DNA from: Crocinitomicaceae bacterium TMED16 | GTDB lineage: Bacteria; Bacteroidota; Bacteroidia; Flavobacteriales_D; Crocinitomicaceae | DNA length: 38,759 nucleotides | Direction: 5' to 3' | Assembly (NCBI GenBank): GCA_002167775.1 | Contig: NHBV01000011.1 | Location: forward strand, 36,599 to 75,357 | Shown: in pieces, positions 8,873-18,368 of the stretch | Position numbering within the stretch: the stretch's first letter is position 1 | Layout of the letters: each line of letters opens with the position of its first letter | Notes under the pieces: generated by a model | The model's database searches: none | Seen by the model: only the letters and a program-made list of their open reading frames with translations | What the model was told of the DNA's origin: nothing | Translations under genes and position numbers: made by a program

Positions 8873-9591
8873 GCTTTCATATAGCTTTTAAGGTCCAACA
8901 AGAAATCGATATCTTCTTCTAATTTGTTTCCGATTACAACAAGGTTTGCACCAGACTCGTGGGCTTCCCGTATGCCCTTTATAGTCTTTAATCCGCCGCC
9001 TATAATGAGGGGGGAATTTACGGTTGAAAGCGCTTTAATCATCGCAGAAGATATTGGATGAATGGCTCCGCTTCCAGCATCGGCGTAGATTAACTTTTGA
9101 CCAAGATGTTTGCCGGCAAGTGCTGTTTTTTTAGCGATCGAAATTTCGTCTTGAGGTATTGGTTGTGTTCTAGAAATATATTGCACCGAAGTCATTTTAC
9201 CACCATCAATTAAGAGATATGAAGTGGGGATGGTTTCAATATCTAGTTTTGCCAGCTCGTCTGTAGCCTCGACGTGTTGACCAATTAAAAAGTCTGGATT
9301 TCGCCCGGAGATTAGCGAAAGAAACAGAAGTGCATCTGCATGATTAGAAAGGTGGTGTGAAGCACCTGGAAAGAGCACTATTGGTATCGAGAGCATACTT
9401 TTTACCACACTAACGCATCGATCAAAATCTGATTTAGCAACAGAACTCCCGCCTATAAATATAAAATCAGGTTTTGCGACTTCAATTTTTCTCAAAAAAG
9501 GCTCTAGCTCCTCATTGGTTTTAAATTTGTCTGGGTCAATTAAAACGGCAATACCTTTAGAAAGAGATTTAATCCTATCGAATATATTCAT
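8869..9591 (-). CDS. Geranylgeranylglyceryl phosphate synthase family protein (PcrB-like)
   Basis: This TIM-barrel prenyltransferase joins sn-glycerol-1-phosphate to a polyprenyl diphosphate to form the ether bond of archaeal-type lipids. The 240 residues show the family landmarks in order: VLIDPDK (16-22), FIGGSSV, VLFPGASHHLS, SLISGRNPD, SYLLIDGG, IYADAGSGAIHP and LIIGGGLKTIKGI near the C-terminus, where phosphate binds. In Bacteroidota the family is widespread, and reported members use geranylgeranyl diphosphate, whereas the Firmicutes PcrB form uses heptaprenyl diphosphate. Product specificity here is inferred. The gene follows the phosphopantetheinyl transferase by 4 bases and is probably co-transcribed. 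The physiological role of such lipids in this phylum is poorly understood. Confidence 0.9.
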   Translation of the reverse strand: MNIFDRIKSLSKGIAVLIDPDKFKTNEELEPFLRKIEVAKPDFIFIGGSSVAKSDFDRCVSVVKSMLSIPIVLFPGASHHLSNHADALLFLSLISGRNPDFLIGQHVEATDELAKLDIETIPTSYLLIDGGKMTSVQYISRTQPIPQDEISIAKKTALAGKHLGQKLIYADAGSGAIHPISSAMIKALSTVNSPLIIGGGLKTIKGIREAHESGANLVVIGNKLEEDIDFLLDLKSYMKA

Positions 9592-9595
9592 TAGG

Positions 9596-10183
9596 CTATG
9601 TTGTGTAGGTTAATATCTGTCCATGAATTTCTTCATGGGCTAAATTGAATTCAGTCATCTCAATGTCACTATTCACTCTACACAAATGCTTGTTTTCTCC
9701 TCGTTTGATGATTTGTATTTCGTTTTTAAAGTCCAATCCAGGCACATCCGATTTTTTATATGCTGCTTCTTTTAAGGTCCACAAAAGTGTCATGTCATGA
9801 ATACATTGTTCATTGAATAATTTGGCTTCTTCCCGAGAACAAAATTTTGATGTAATTCTTAAAATCCGATTTTTTGGCACTTCGATATCTATGCCAATAT
9901 TTAGTTTGGATAAACCCAAACAAATTGTATGCTTTGAATGTGAAATTGATATTTGAAAATGGCTTTCTTTTAAAGTAGGTTTACCCGAAGGGAGATAAAT
10001 AATCTCATGTTTGGGCATCATTTTATTTCTGAGCTGCCGAACACCAATAAATTCGCTTCGTCTCGTCGGATGCTTAACTTTTTCTAAACCAAGCATTTCG
10101 GCAGGAAATAAAAATGCATTCTCGGAAATATCAGCTTTTGAGACCAATCCAAACTGCGTTGAAGAACGATTGAAAAACATCAT
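9596..10183 (-). CDS. 4'-phosphopantetheinyl transferase superfamily protein
   Basis: This enzyme transfers the 4'-phosphopantetheine arm of CoA to a serine of a carrier protein. At 195 residues it resembles the two-lobed Sfp type more than the short AcpS type. Visible signatures are SGKPTL and QISISHSKH (~66-85), the Mg-binding GIDIE (Asp99, Glu101) and WTLKEAAYKK (135-144, with Glu139 and Lys143). Translation starts at the double ATG at 10183/10180. A -7 box lies 20 bases upstream. Its target is not evident: no polyketide or nonribosomal peptide synthase is present, so it may act on the fatty-acid acyl carrier protein. Tight coupling with the GGGP synthase gene suggests a link to membrane-lipid synthesis, which is inference. 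Confidence 0.87.
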   Translation of the reverse strand: MMFFNRSSTQFGLVSKADISENAFLFPAEMLGLEKVKHPTRRSEFIGVRQLRNKMMPKHEIIYLPSGKPTLKESHFQISISHSKHTICLGLSKLNIGIDIEVPKNRILRITSKFCSREEAKLFNEQCIHDMTLLWTLKEAAYKKSDVPGLDFKNEIQIIKRGENKHLCRVNSDIEMTEFNLAHEEIHGQILTYTT

Positions 10184-10203
10184 GATAACCTATTTTTTTT
10201 AAC

Positions 10204-10211
10204 CAAAAATA
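10204..10211 (-). promoter_or_regulatory. -7 promoter element of the PPTase-GGGPS pair
   Basis: On the minus strand this reads TATTTTTG, a perfect TAnnTTTG, ending 20 bases before the ATG at 10183. That predicts a short leader of roughly 15 bases. Confidence 0.45.
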
Positions 10212-10294
10212 TGTTGTAAATTTAAGGGAAATGTAGAGAGTCTTGTGTTTCATTAAATTCTTTTTAACAATTCTTTAATGACCGTGTTTTTTTC

Positions 10295-10302
10295 TATATT
10301 TA
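10295..10302 (+). promoter_or_regulatory. Possible -7 element of the TonB receptor operon
   Basis: TATATTTA matches TAnnTTTG except for the last base and lies 44 bases before the ATG at 10347. No TTG is found at the right upstream spacing, so this is only a candidate within the 163-base gap. Confidence 0.3.
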
Positions 10303-10346
10303 CCCTCTTAAAACTACAGAATTTTAAACAACTGATTTAAATCATT

Positions 10347-13300
10347 ATGGTTCGTAAAATATTATTTATTTCCCTAAGTATCTTGTTAACAGGTTTTTAT
10401 GGGTTTGCACAAGGTGGTCTTGGTACCTTGAAAGGTTCAGTTAAGGACGGTGAAAGTGGTGAGCCTTTGCCATTTAGTAAAGTCCTCATTAAGCAGAATG
10501 GAACCATTAAAGGTGGTAAAAACACTGATATAGATGGTAAATTCCAGATCAATGCTATCCAGCCGGGTTCATATACTGTTGAGCTTCGTGCTACTGGATA
10601 CCAAACACAAGCCGTAGAAGGAGTGGTTATTTCTTCAGATAAAATTACATTCTTAGATGACTTAGAAATGGTTAAGCCGAAAGACGTCCAAGAATTGGGT
10701 GAAGTAACGGTGATTAAATATGTTGTTCCCCTTATTGACAAGGATGGGGGTGCATCCGGTAAAACAGTAACAAGAGAGGATATTTCGCGATTGCCTGTTA
10801 GGTCGGCAGCTGGAGTAGCAGGAACCGTAGGTGGTGTAAATGCAAATGAAAGCTCTGGAGCATTGTCTGTAAGAGGTTCACGTTCTGATGCGACATACTA
10901 CTATATTGATGGTATTAAAGTCCGTGGTTCATCAAATCTTCCTAAGTCAGCACTTCAAGAAGTCGCAGTAATTACAGGTGGTGTACCCGCCAATTACGGT
11001 GACGTTACAGGTGGTATTATATCAATTACGACTCGAGGTCCTTCAAAAACTTATTTTGGAAGCTTCGAGGCAGTTTCTTCAGGTTTTTATATCAACGGAG
11101 AAGATCCGGATGGTTATGACGGTAAAGTTTATGGTTTAGATAAATTTGGTTACAACCTATTCGAGGGTATGTTATCAGGACCTTTACTTATGAGACGGGA
11201 TTCATTAGGAAACAAAACAAATCCAATTCTAGGATTTTTGATTTCGGCAAACTTTTCTGACCGACTAGATGCACGTCCCCTCGCAGGTGGAACCTATCGT
11301 ATTAAGAAAGATGTTCGTGATGATCTATTAGAGAATCCATTGCGTCCGACCTCTACAGGTTTTGGTACTTTTCACAATGCACTGTTTTTAAGAGAGTCTG
11401 ATTTTGAGAAGACTCCTTGGAGAATGAATGCACGAGCAATGACAGTTGCTGGTCAAGCCAAGATTGATGTAAATACAGGGCCTAGTGTGAATCTTCAGTT
11501 TGGTGGTTCTTTGAATTATAGTAACGGCTCAAGCTATTCTTATACAGGCTCCTTGTTGAATTTTGGGAATTTTGGTGTCTCTGAATCTCTTGACTACAGA
11601 GTCTTTGGACGATTTACGCAAAGATTCACCAATGAAAGAGAAGGAAGTAGCTCAAAAATCAAATCTGCCAACTACAATTTAATGGTTGATTACTCGAAGT
11701 CAAGAAGAGATGTATACGATCCAAAGCATCAGTACAACATTTTCAATTATGGTCATGTGGGTCGTTTTCAAACCTCACGAACTCCATCATACGAGTTTAA
11801 TCCAATTACCAATACATATGTGCACAATGGATTTAGAGATTTAGAGGTTGCCTTCACGCCTTCTGAAACAAATGCCGCTTTGGCAGCGATTACAAGTCAG
11901 TACTATGATATCTATGCAGATGATCCAGACGGCCATTATGAAAATTTATTTCAGATTCAGCAGGGTAATGCGCTTAGAAATGGAGATGCACCGGGGAGTG
12001 TTTACAGTATTTGGAGCAACATAGGTTCTCCTTATAATTATTTCGGTAAAACAGAAAATGATCAGTTTAGGGTAACGGGTGCAGGATCCGTTATTATAGG
12101 AGATCATTCGATTTCTTTAGGTTTTGAGTATGAGCAGCGTGTTGACCGCGGTTGGACATCAGGTACAACGACGGGTGGAGGGACACAAGGGCCTTTGGGT
12201 ATATGGACGATTGCGAGACAACTTGCGAACTTTCACATAACGGAGCTTGATTTAAATTCAGGTGTGATTTCGGATTCAGGTTCATTCAAAGCAATTACCT
12301 ATGAGAGGTTAAATTCAGGTTATGCAGCACAGTCTGGAACAGGAGAGTATGGGGGTCAATTAAATGACGATAACCAATCTTTCTTTGATTTTAACTTGAG
12401 AAACAAGCTTGGTTTGGATGTGGCAGGAAATGATTTCATAGATATTGATAATTATGACCCGAACTTATTCCAGTTTGACATGTTTTCGCCGGACGAATTG
12501 TTAAATAGTGGAAATTCCTTTGTTTCCTATTGGGGATTTGACCATACGGGTCAGAAGGTAAAGGGCGCTACTGATATCAACAAGTATTTCAATGAGTTTG
12601 ATGAAAATGGAAATTATAAAAGATTTGTAGGTGCATTCCAACCAATTTATATGGCAGGATACATCATGGATAAGTTTGCATTTAAAGATATTGTTTTCAA
12701 TGTTGGTTTGAGAGTAGATGTATTTGACGCCAACCAACCGGTTCTTAAAGATCCTTGGCTGTTTTATAATGCGAGAACAGTTAGTGAAGCTCAAGCCTTG
12801 AAAGAGTCAGATCCTGACCAATATGCATGGGTGAATTTACCTGAAGGTATGGGAGATGACTATGTAGTATATGTTAACGACGTGAACAGCCCATCTGCGA
12901 TAAATGGTTTCCGAACTGGTCAAGAATGGTACAATGCTGATGGAACGCCAATAGAAGATCCTTCAGTATTGCAAGGTGCTGCGGGTATCGCTCCATGGCT
13001 CTTGAATCCAGGGCAAGAAACTCCGGATGCAAGCGCATTTGAAGATTATAAAGCACAAGTAAACTTTATGCCTAGGGTTGCTTTCTCTTTCCCAATTTCA
13101 GATGAAGCTTCATTCTTTGCACATTACGATATACTTACGAAGCGTCCTACTTCTGGTTTTAGATTTGACCCATTTGAGTATCAATTCATTCAATCACGAA
13201 GCTCAATCATTAGCAACTCTAACTTGAAACCTGAAACGACAGTAGATTATGCCTTAGGTTTCCAGCAGGTTTTAACGAGAACATCAGCACTTAAAATTGA

Positions 13301-14126
13301 GGCGTTCTATAGAGAACAAAGAAATAATGTTCAATTAATCAATGTTTTCCAAGCGCACCCTGCAACCTACAAAACATTTGGAAACCGTGACTTTGGTACA
13401 ATCAAGGGTCTTACTATTGAGTATGATTTGCGTAGAACCGGTAATATTCGAATGACGGCAAACTATACGCTACAATTCGCGGAAGGAACAGGTTCTGATG
13501 CCACCTCTGCGAGTGCATTGATTAATGCAGGATTACCTAACCTGAGAAATATTTTCCCTTACTCCTATGATCAGCGTCATGCCATCAACGTGACTTTTGA
13601 TTATCGATATGGTTCAGGAAAAGATTATAATGGTCCGAGTATAGGTAAAGTAAATCTATTTGAAAACACGGGTTTGAACCTTATTTCTAACATCTATTCT
13701 GGTTCTCCTTATTCATCGCAGACTTTCATTACCAATGACGCTCAAAGTGGTGCTTTAGTTGCTGGTCTTGATGGTACGCTGAACGGATCGAGACTTCCGT
13801 GGTCTTACAGATTAGATCTTCAATTGGACAAAACAATTAACATAAGCTACGGTGGAAAAGAAAAAGGGGATAAGAAAAAACAAGCGTTTTTGAATATTTA
13901 TGTCAGGGTTACCAATTTATTGAATCAATTTAACCTTCTAGGTGTATATCGTGCAACTGGAAACTGGGATGATGATGGTTTCCTTGCGGCAGCAGCTAGC
14001 CAAACTTCAATTCAGAATCAAATTGATGAGCAGGCATTTAGAGACTACTACATGATGAAGGTACAGAACCCTTACAATATTAGTGCTCCTAGACAAATTC
14101 GTTTAGGACTCAATTTTAACTTTTAA
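10347..14126 (+). CDS. TonB-dependent receptor with N-terminal carboxypeptidase-regulatory-like domain
   Basis: This is a 1259-residue outer-membrane active transporter. After a signal peptide (MVRKILFISLSILLTGFYGFAQ) comes a CarboxypepD_reg beta-sandwich (~27-108: GTLKGSVKDGESGEPLPFSK, GSYTVELRATGYQ). A segment resembling a TonB box follows (ELGEVTVIKYVVPLID), then the plug domain (~140-232: ISRLPVRSAAGVAGTVGGVN, LSVRGSRSDATYYYIDG, GGVPANYGDVTGGIISITTR). The rest is barrel, ending PRQIRLGLNFNF with the C-terminal aromatic expected for BamA recognition. It resembles SusC in layout but no SusD follows. Instead it is followed 38 bases later by a large T9SS-like exported protein and then a PorV-family barrel, apparently one operon. 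The ligand is unknown; it could be a protein, peptide or glycan fragment rather than a siderophore. Confidence 0.9.
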   Translation: MVRKILFISLSILLTGFYGFAQGGLGTLKGSVKDGESGEPLPFSKVLIKQNGTIKGGKNTDIDGKFQINAIQPGSYTVELRATGYQTQAVEGVVISSDKITFLDDLEMVKPKDVQELGEVTVIKYVVPLIDKDGGASGKTVTREDISRLPVRSAAGVAGTVGGVNANESSGALSVRGSRSDATYYYIDGIKVRGSSNLPKSALQEVAVITGGVPANYGDVTGGIISITTRGPSKTYFGSFEAVSSGFYINGEDPDGYDGKVYGLDKFGYNLFEGMLSGPLLMRRDSLGNKTNPILGFLISANFSDRLDARPLAGGTYRIKKDVRDDLLENPLRPTSTGFGTFHNALFLRESDFEKTPWRMNARAMTVAGQAKIDVNTGPSVNLQFGGSLNYSNGSSYSYTGSLLNFGNFGVSESLDYRVFGRFTQRFTNEREGSSSKIKSANYNLMVDYSKSRRDVYDPKHQYNIFNYGHVGRFQTSRTPSYEFNPITNTYVHNGFRDLEVAFTPSETNAALAAITSQYYDIYADDPDGHYENLFQIQQGNALRNGDAPGSVYSIWSNIGSPYNYFGKTENDQFRVTGAGSVIIGDHSISLGFEYEQRVDRGWTSGTTTGGGTQGPLGIWTIARQLANFHITELDLNSGVISDSGSFKAITYERLNSGYAAQSGTGEYGGQLNDDNQSFFDFNLRNKLGLDVAGNDFIDIDNYDPNLFQFDMFSPDELLNSGNSFVSYWGFDHTGQKVKGATDINKYFNEFDENGNYKRFVGAFQPIYMAGYIMDKFAFKDIVFNVGLRVDVFDANQPVLKDPWLFYNARTVSEAQALKESDPDQYAWVNLPEGMGDDYVVYVNDVNSPSAINGFRTGQEWYNADGTPIEDPSVLQGAAGIAPWLLNPGQETPDASAFEDYKAQVNFMPRVAFSFPISDEASFFAHYDILTKRPTSGFRFDPFEYQFIQSRSSIISNSNLKPETTVDYALGFQQVLTRTSALKIEAFYREQRNNVQLINVFQAHPATYKTFGNRDFGTIKGLTIEYDLRRTGNIRMTANYTLQFAEGTGSDATSASALINAGLPNLRNIFPYSYDQRHAINVTFDYRYGSGKDYNGPSIGKVNLFENTGLNLISNIYSGSPYSSQTFITNDAQSGALVAGLDGTLNGSRLPWSYRLDLQLDKTINISYGGKEKGDKKKQAFLNIYVRVTNLLNQFNLLGVYRATGNWDDDGFLAAAASQTSIQNQIDEQAFRDYYMMKVQNPYNISAPRQIRLGLNFNF

Positions 14127-14164
14127 TAGATTATTTCAACAACACAAGAATAAACGTTACATAT

Positions 14165-17100
14165 ATGAAAAAGCAGTTATTCGCTACATTAATAGGAATA
14201 GGCATGACTATGCCAGCATGGTCATATCTCGGTCCTGACGACAAGAAAGGCTCTTCAGACAACAATCCAAAAGGTGCCAATTGTAGTCCAGCTACAGCCA
14301 AATTAACCCTAGAGTTCAATGATGTTGCGGCATTAATTGAGCAAGGTGGAAGTATGTTTCAGAACAGGACAGATGGTACGGCTGCATATGAGGTTCCAAA
14401 AGGAAGTGGCTTGAATGCAATTTATGCAGGTGCGCTTTGGATGGGTGGTACAGATGTAAATGGTCAGCTGAAGCTTGCTGCACTTCGTTATCGACAAGGG
14501 AATGACTTTTGGCCAGGTCCATTAACGGTAACTCCTGGTACAGGGACTTATAATCCATTGTTCCCGGTAGGAGATGATGCTACGCGTGATTTTGGAGAGG
14601 CAAATATTGACCCGGACCAATGTCAAGCCTATGATAAGATTTACACTATTCGCAAGGCAGAAGTGATCCGCTTCAACATATGGTGGTCTTGTTCAAGTGG
14701 AGAAACAACCGAGGGTTGTGATGACATTACAGAGCCAACCAATGACGAACTTCAACGTATTTATGGATGGCCAGCCCATGGAGACGTATCAAGAGGTCAA
14801 GATTACTTTTTAGCTCCATTCTATGACAGAGATGAGGATGGTAACTATAATCCAGATGCAGGTGACCACCCGTGGTATGATGATATTTTGGGTCGTGATG
14901 ACATCGAATGTGGTATTGACCGTCGTATTTCTTTATTTGGTGATGAGACACACTGGTGGGTGTTCAATGATAAGGGGAATATCCATACAGAAACCAATGG
15001 TGACCCCATTGGAATGGAGATTAGAGCTCAAGCTTTTGCATTTGCTACAAATGATGAGGTGAATAGAATGACATTCTATAACTATGAATTAATTAACAGA
15101 GGTACGCAAACACTATACAATACCTATTTTTCGCAGTATCTAGATGCGGATATTGGAAACTACACGGATGATTATGTGGGGTGTGATGTATCGCGAGGTT
15201 TAGGATATGCCTTGAATGGAGATTTAATTGACCAAGCAGATGGTGGTAAGCCTGGATATGGTGAAAATCCTCCTGCCATCGGTTGTGATTTCTTTGAAGG
15301 TCCTTACCAAGATGCAGACGAATTAGATAACCCCGGTCCTTATTTCAACGAAGAGACGGGGCAAATGGTCGTGCCTTCTGTTACCGATGCATTGGCAAAT
15401 AATGGTATCGTATATAAAGGTGTAGGAATTGGTTATTCAGATAGTATAATTGATAACGAACGTTTTGGAATGAGAAGATTTACGTATTACACGTCAACGT
15501 CAGCGCCACCTTACAATGACCCTTCAAATGCAGCAGAGTATTACAATTTCATGCAGGGGAACTGGGCAAATGGTTCTGATATGTTCTATGGAGGTTTAGG
15601 TTATACTGGTTCTACCGGAGCTTCTACTGTATTGTCTGACTATATGTTCCCAGGTTTGTCTGACCCATTGAATTGGGCGACCGGAGGTGTCGACATGTCA
15701 TCAGCTTTTCCTGACGGATGGTTTGAAAGTACGAACAATAATCCTCCTGCTGACCGTCGATTTGTGCAGTCTGCCGGACCATTTACACTGAGACCAGGAG
15801 CCATAAATAATATTACAGTCGGTATTGTATTCGGAAGATCGACAGATGGAGATTTATATGCTTCAGTAGAAGCGATGAAGCAGGCAGATACGAAAGCTCA
15901 GGCTTTATTTGATGCGTGTTTTAAAATTCTATCTCCACCGGATGCACCAAGATTGACAATCCAAGAATTGGAAAATGAATTAATTCTTACGATTGACAAT
16001 CCATCTTCTTCAAATAATTTTGAAGAAGCCTACGAAGAATTAGACGAAATTAACATCGCGGATCCAACCGTTGATCGATATTACAGATTTGAAGGGTATC
16101 AAATTTATCAATTGAAGGATGTTGAAACTTCTGTTGCGGATATCTCTGACCCTGAAAAGGCTCGATTGGTCGCACAATGTGATATTGAAAATGACATTGA
16201 TAGAATTATAAACTTCGATTTTGATGAGGCATTAGGATTTTCAATTCCTGTAGAGATGGTTGACGGTTCTAATAACGGAATTCGTCATTCATTTAAATTA
16301 ACGGAAGATAAGTTTGCACAAGGTAGTCCTACTTTAGTGAACCACAAGACATACTACTATGTCGCTGTAGCATACGCTTATAATCAATTTAAGGAATATA
16401 ACCCTGAAGACCCTACGCTACTTGATGGGCAAAGAAAACCTTATATTTCTTCTCGTTTGAATTTTGATGGAACGGCAATCAGTAGTACGCCAGCGGTTCC
16501 TCACGCACCAATTCCAGAGGCAGGAGGAACGCTTCAATTGATTGAATACGGTTCATCTCCACAAATCACACGCTTAGATGGTTATGGAAATGGAAATCGT
16601 GAGTTGGAGCTGACACAAGAAAGTGTTGATGAAATTTTAGCTGAAGGATCAATGCTAACGCCAACCTATGATTATGGTAAAGGACCTATAAACGTTAAGG
16701 TAGTTGATCCATTGAATCTGGCGAGCGGTTATTTCGAATGTAAATTTAGAGACTATACGGTTCAGAATTCTGGTAATGCAGCAGATACGGCAAGTTGGGT
16801 GATTTATCGCTATGCTTCTGAAGACGATGTAACACCGCTAGATTCAGCTACATCTCAAAGAACCATTGCGTTTGACAATGAACAGATTGTTCCTGAGTGG
16901 GGTATTTCGGTTCAAATCAAACAAGAAAAATATTTCGTTCCGGCAAGTGGAAATTCAGGAGGACCTGAGACAAAGACAACAACAATGATTTCTTCATCTA
17001 TTAATTTTGCAGATTCTTCAAAGCAATGGTTAACAGGAGTCAATGACAATGACGCTTATTACCCAACAAATTGGGTTATTTGTGGTGAATACGACCCAGA

Positions 17101-18340
17101 TGAGGATACAGAATGTTTGGACGATGGTCCAAGTTATCTGAATCCATGTAACTATCAAGATGAAATCACGAAAGACCAAAGCCCAGTTTGGGAAGGTCTT
17201 CTTGAAGGAATTATTGCACCACATCAATTGGTCGGATACCAAGCTGATTATGCACCAATGGCTTATCTTGGAACCGTAGCTACAAATGTTCGTAAAAACG
17301 CTGCGATTAGCTTTGCACCAAGTGTAGATATTGTATTTACAAGCAATCAAGATTTATGGACGCGTTGCCCAGTATTTGAGACAGGCCGCGATGCAGGTCT
17401 GAACATCGGTGGAGTTGCTGCTGGTAAATTACGAATGAGTCCTAGCGTTGGTAAAGATGGTCTTGAGGACAACTCTGGAACAGGTATGGGATGGTTCCCT
17501 GGTTATGCGATCGATTTGGAGACAGGAGCTAGGTTGTATATGGCATTTGGAGAGAATTCTTTCTTAGGCGGCGAGAATGGTGCCGATATGATTTGGAACC
17601 CAACCTCTAACTTGGTAAGTAACGTTGGTACTCCTTTGATGGGAGGTGTACATCCAATATATGTGTATAGTAAAGATATAAAGACTGTAAATGGATATAG
17701 CCAGTCATATGATTTACCAGCATATAACCCGGTTCAGGCAGAAACCTCTGGAGGTCATCAATTGAAAATTCTTATCGATGCAGCGGAGTCAAGTCCAACG
17801 ACTGCGAATTGCAGACCTATTTATGCAACACTTTCTTGGGTTTGTTACCCTATGTTGGCAGAGGGACAAGAATTACTTTCCACTGATGTTACTATGAAAC
17901 TTCGCATTAATAAGGAATATAAGAACTATGTTGCTTCGGGACAGAATTCTGGAAAACCTATGTATTCGTGGAGTATGGATGATATTGCAACTGTTACAGC
18001 TTCCCAGGATCAATTGAAGGAGGCTTTGGATATAATTAACATCGTGCCAAACCCTTACTATGCCTTCTCTGAATATGAGAGAAATAGATTAGAAACGAAG
18101 GTTAAGATTACAAATCTGCCTGAGCAGTGTACAGTGAAAATTTTCACCGTTAACGGTAAGCTAGTTAGAGAATTCAAGAAAGACAGTCCGATTACTTCAT
18201 TGGATTGGGATTTAACGAATTTCAAAGCTATACCCGTAGCTTCGGGAATTTATTTGATTCATGTCTCCGTTCCTAATGTTGGCGAACGTGTATTGAAATT
18301 CTTTGGAGGAATGAGACAGGTTGATTTACAGGGTATATAA
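14165..18340 (+). CDS. Large exported protein with T9SS-like C-terminal domain, partner of TonB receptor and PorV-like barrel
   Basis: This 1391-residue surface protein has no assignable enzyme activity. A signal peptide (MKKQLFATLIGIGMTMPAWS) is followed by a charged linker and the conserved-looking opening GSMFQNRTDGTAAYEVP and AIYAGALWMGGTDVNGQL. An acidic motif DRDEDGNYNPDAGDHPWYDD (221-240) looks like a Ca-binding loop. GYGENPPAIGCDFFEGPYQD and several aromatic-rich stretches follow. Fibronectin III-like beta segments appear in the middle (VDRYYRFEGYQIYQ; NHKTYYYVAVAYAYNQF). The last 100 residues (1292-1391) resemble a T9SS/FlgD-type Ig domain: IVPNPYYAFSEYE, VKIFTVNGKLVREF, PVASGIYLIHVSVP. 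It ends unusually with a further FFGGMRQVDLQGI. It lies between the receptor and PorV-like genes (38 and 28 bases apart). Export and surface location are inferred; function is unknown. Confidence 0.8.
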   Translation: MKKQLFATLIGIGMTMPAWSYLGPDDKKGSSDNNPKGANCSPATAKLTLEFNDVAALIEQGGSMFQNRTDGTAAYEVPKGSGLNAIYAGALWMGGTDVNGQLKLAALRYRQGNDFWPGPLTVTPGTGTYNPLFPVGDDATRDFGEANIDPDQCQAYDKIYTIRKAEVIRFNIWWSCSSGETTEGCDDITEPTNDELQRIYGWPAHGDVSRGQDYFLAPFYDRDEDGNYNPDAGDHPWYDDILGRDDIECGIDRRISLFGDETHWWVFNDKGNIHTETNGDPIGMEIRAQAFAFATNDEVNRMTFYNYELINRGTQTLYNTYFSQYLDADIGNYTDDYVGCDVSRGLGYALNGDLIDQADGGKPGYGENPPAIGCDFFEGPYQDADELDNPGPYFNEETGQMVVPSVTDALANNGIVYKGVGIGYSDSIIDNERFGMRRFTYYTSTSAPPYNDPSNAAEYYNFMQGNWANGSDMFYGGLGYTGSTGASTVLSDYMFPGLSDPLNWATGGVDMSSAFPDGWFESTNNNPPADRRFVQSAGPFTLRPGAINNITVGIVFGRSTDGDLYASVEAMKQADTKAQALFDACFKILSPPDAPRLTIQELENELILTIDNPSSSNNFEEAYEELDEINIADPTVDRYYRFEGYQIYQLKDVETSVADISDPEKARLVAQCDIENDIDRIINFDFDEALGFSIPVEMVDGSNNGIRHSFKLTEDKFAQGSPTLVNHKTYYYVAVAYAYNQFKEYNPEDPTLLDGQRKPYISSRLNFDGTAISSTPAVPHAPIPEAGGTLQLIEYGSSPQITRLDGYGNGNRELELTQESVDEILAEGSMLTPTYDYGKGPINVKVVDPLNLASGYFECKFRDYTVQNSGNAADTASWVIYRYASEDDVTPLDSATSQRTIAFDNEQIVPEWGISVQIKQEKYFVPASGNSGGPETKTTTMISSSINFADSSKQWLTGVNDNDAYYPTNWVICGEYDPDEDTECLDDGPSYLNPCNYQDEITKDQSPVWEGLLEGIIAPHQLVGYQADYAPMAYLGTVATNVRKNAAISFAPSVDIVFTSNQDLWTRCPVFETGRDAGLNIGGVAAGKLRMSPSVGKDGLEDNSGTGMGWFPGYAIDLETGARLYMAFGENSFLGGENGADMIWNPTSNLVSNVGTPLMGGVHPIYVYSKDIKTVNGYSQSYDLPAYNPVQAETSGGHQLKILIDAAESSPTTANCRPIYATLSWVCYPMLAEGQELLSTDVTMKLRINKEYKNYVASGQNSGKPMYSWSMDDIATVTASQDQLKEALDIINIVPNPYYAFSEYERNRLETKVKITNLPEQCTVKIFTVNGKLVREFKKDSPITSLDWDLTNFKAIPVASGIYLIHVSVPNVGERVLKFFGGMRQVDLQGI

Positions 18341-18368
18341 TTAGATTGGAATAAAGAAATAATTAGTT

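Noticed and set aside
14316-14951. His/Leu/Gln-rich minus-strand frames opposite the large exported protein
   Set aside because: The composition is the expected complement of a Gly/Asp/Trp-rich coding strand; there is no promoter or family resemblance.
10347-18340. SusC/SusD-type polysaccharide utilisation locus
   Set aside because: The receptor resembles SusC in layout, but the next gene is not a SusD lipoprotein and no glycoside hydrolase is nearby.
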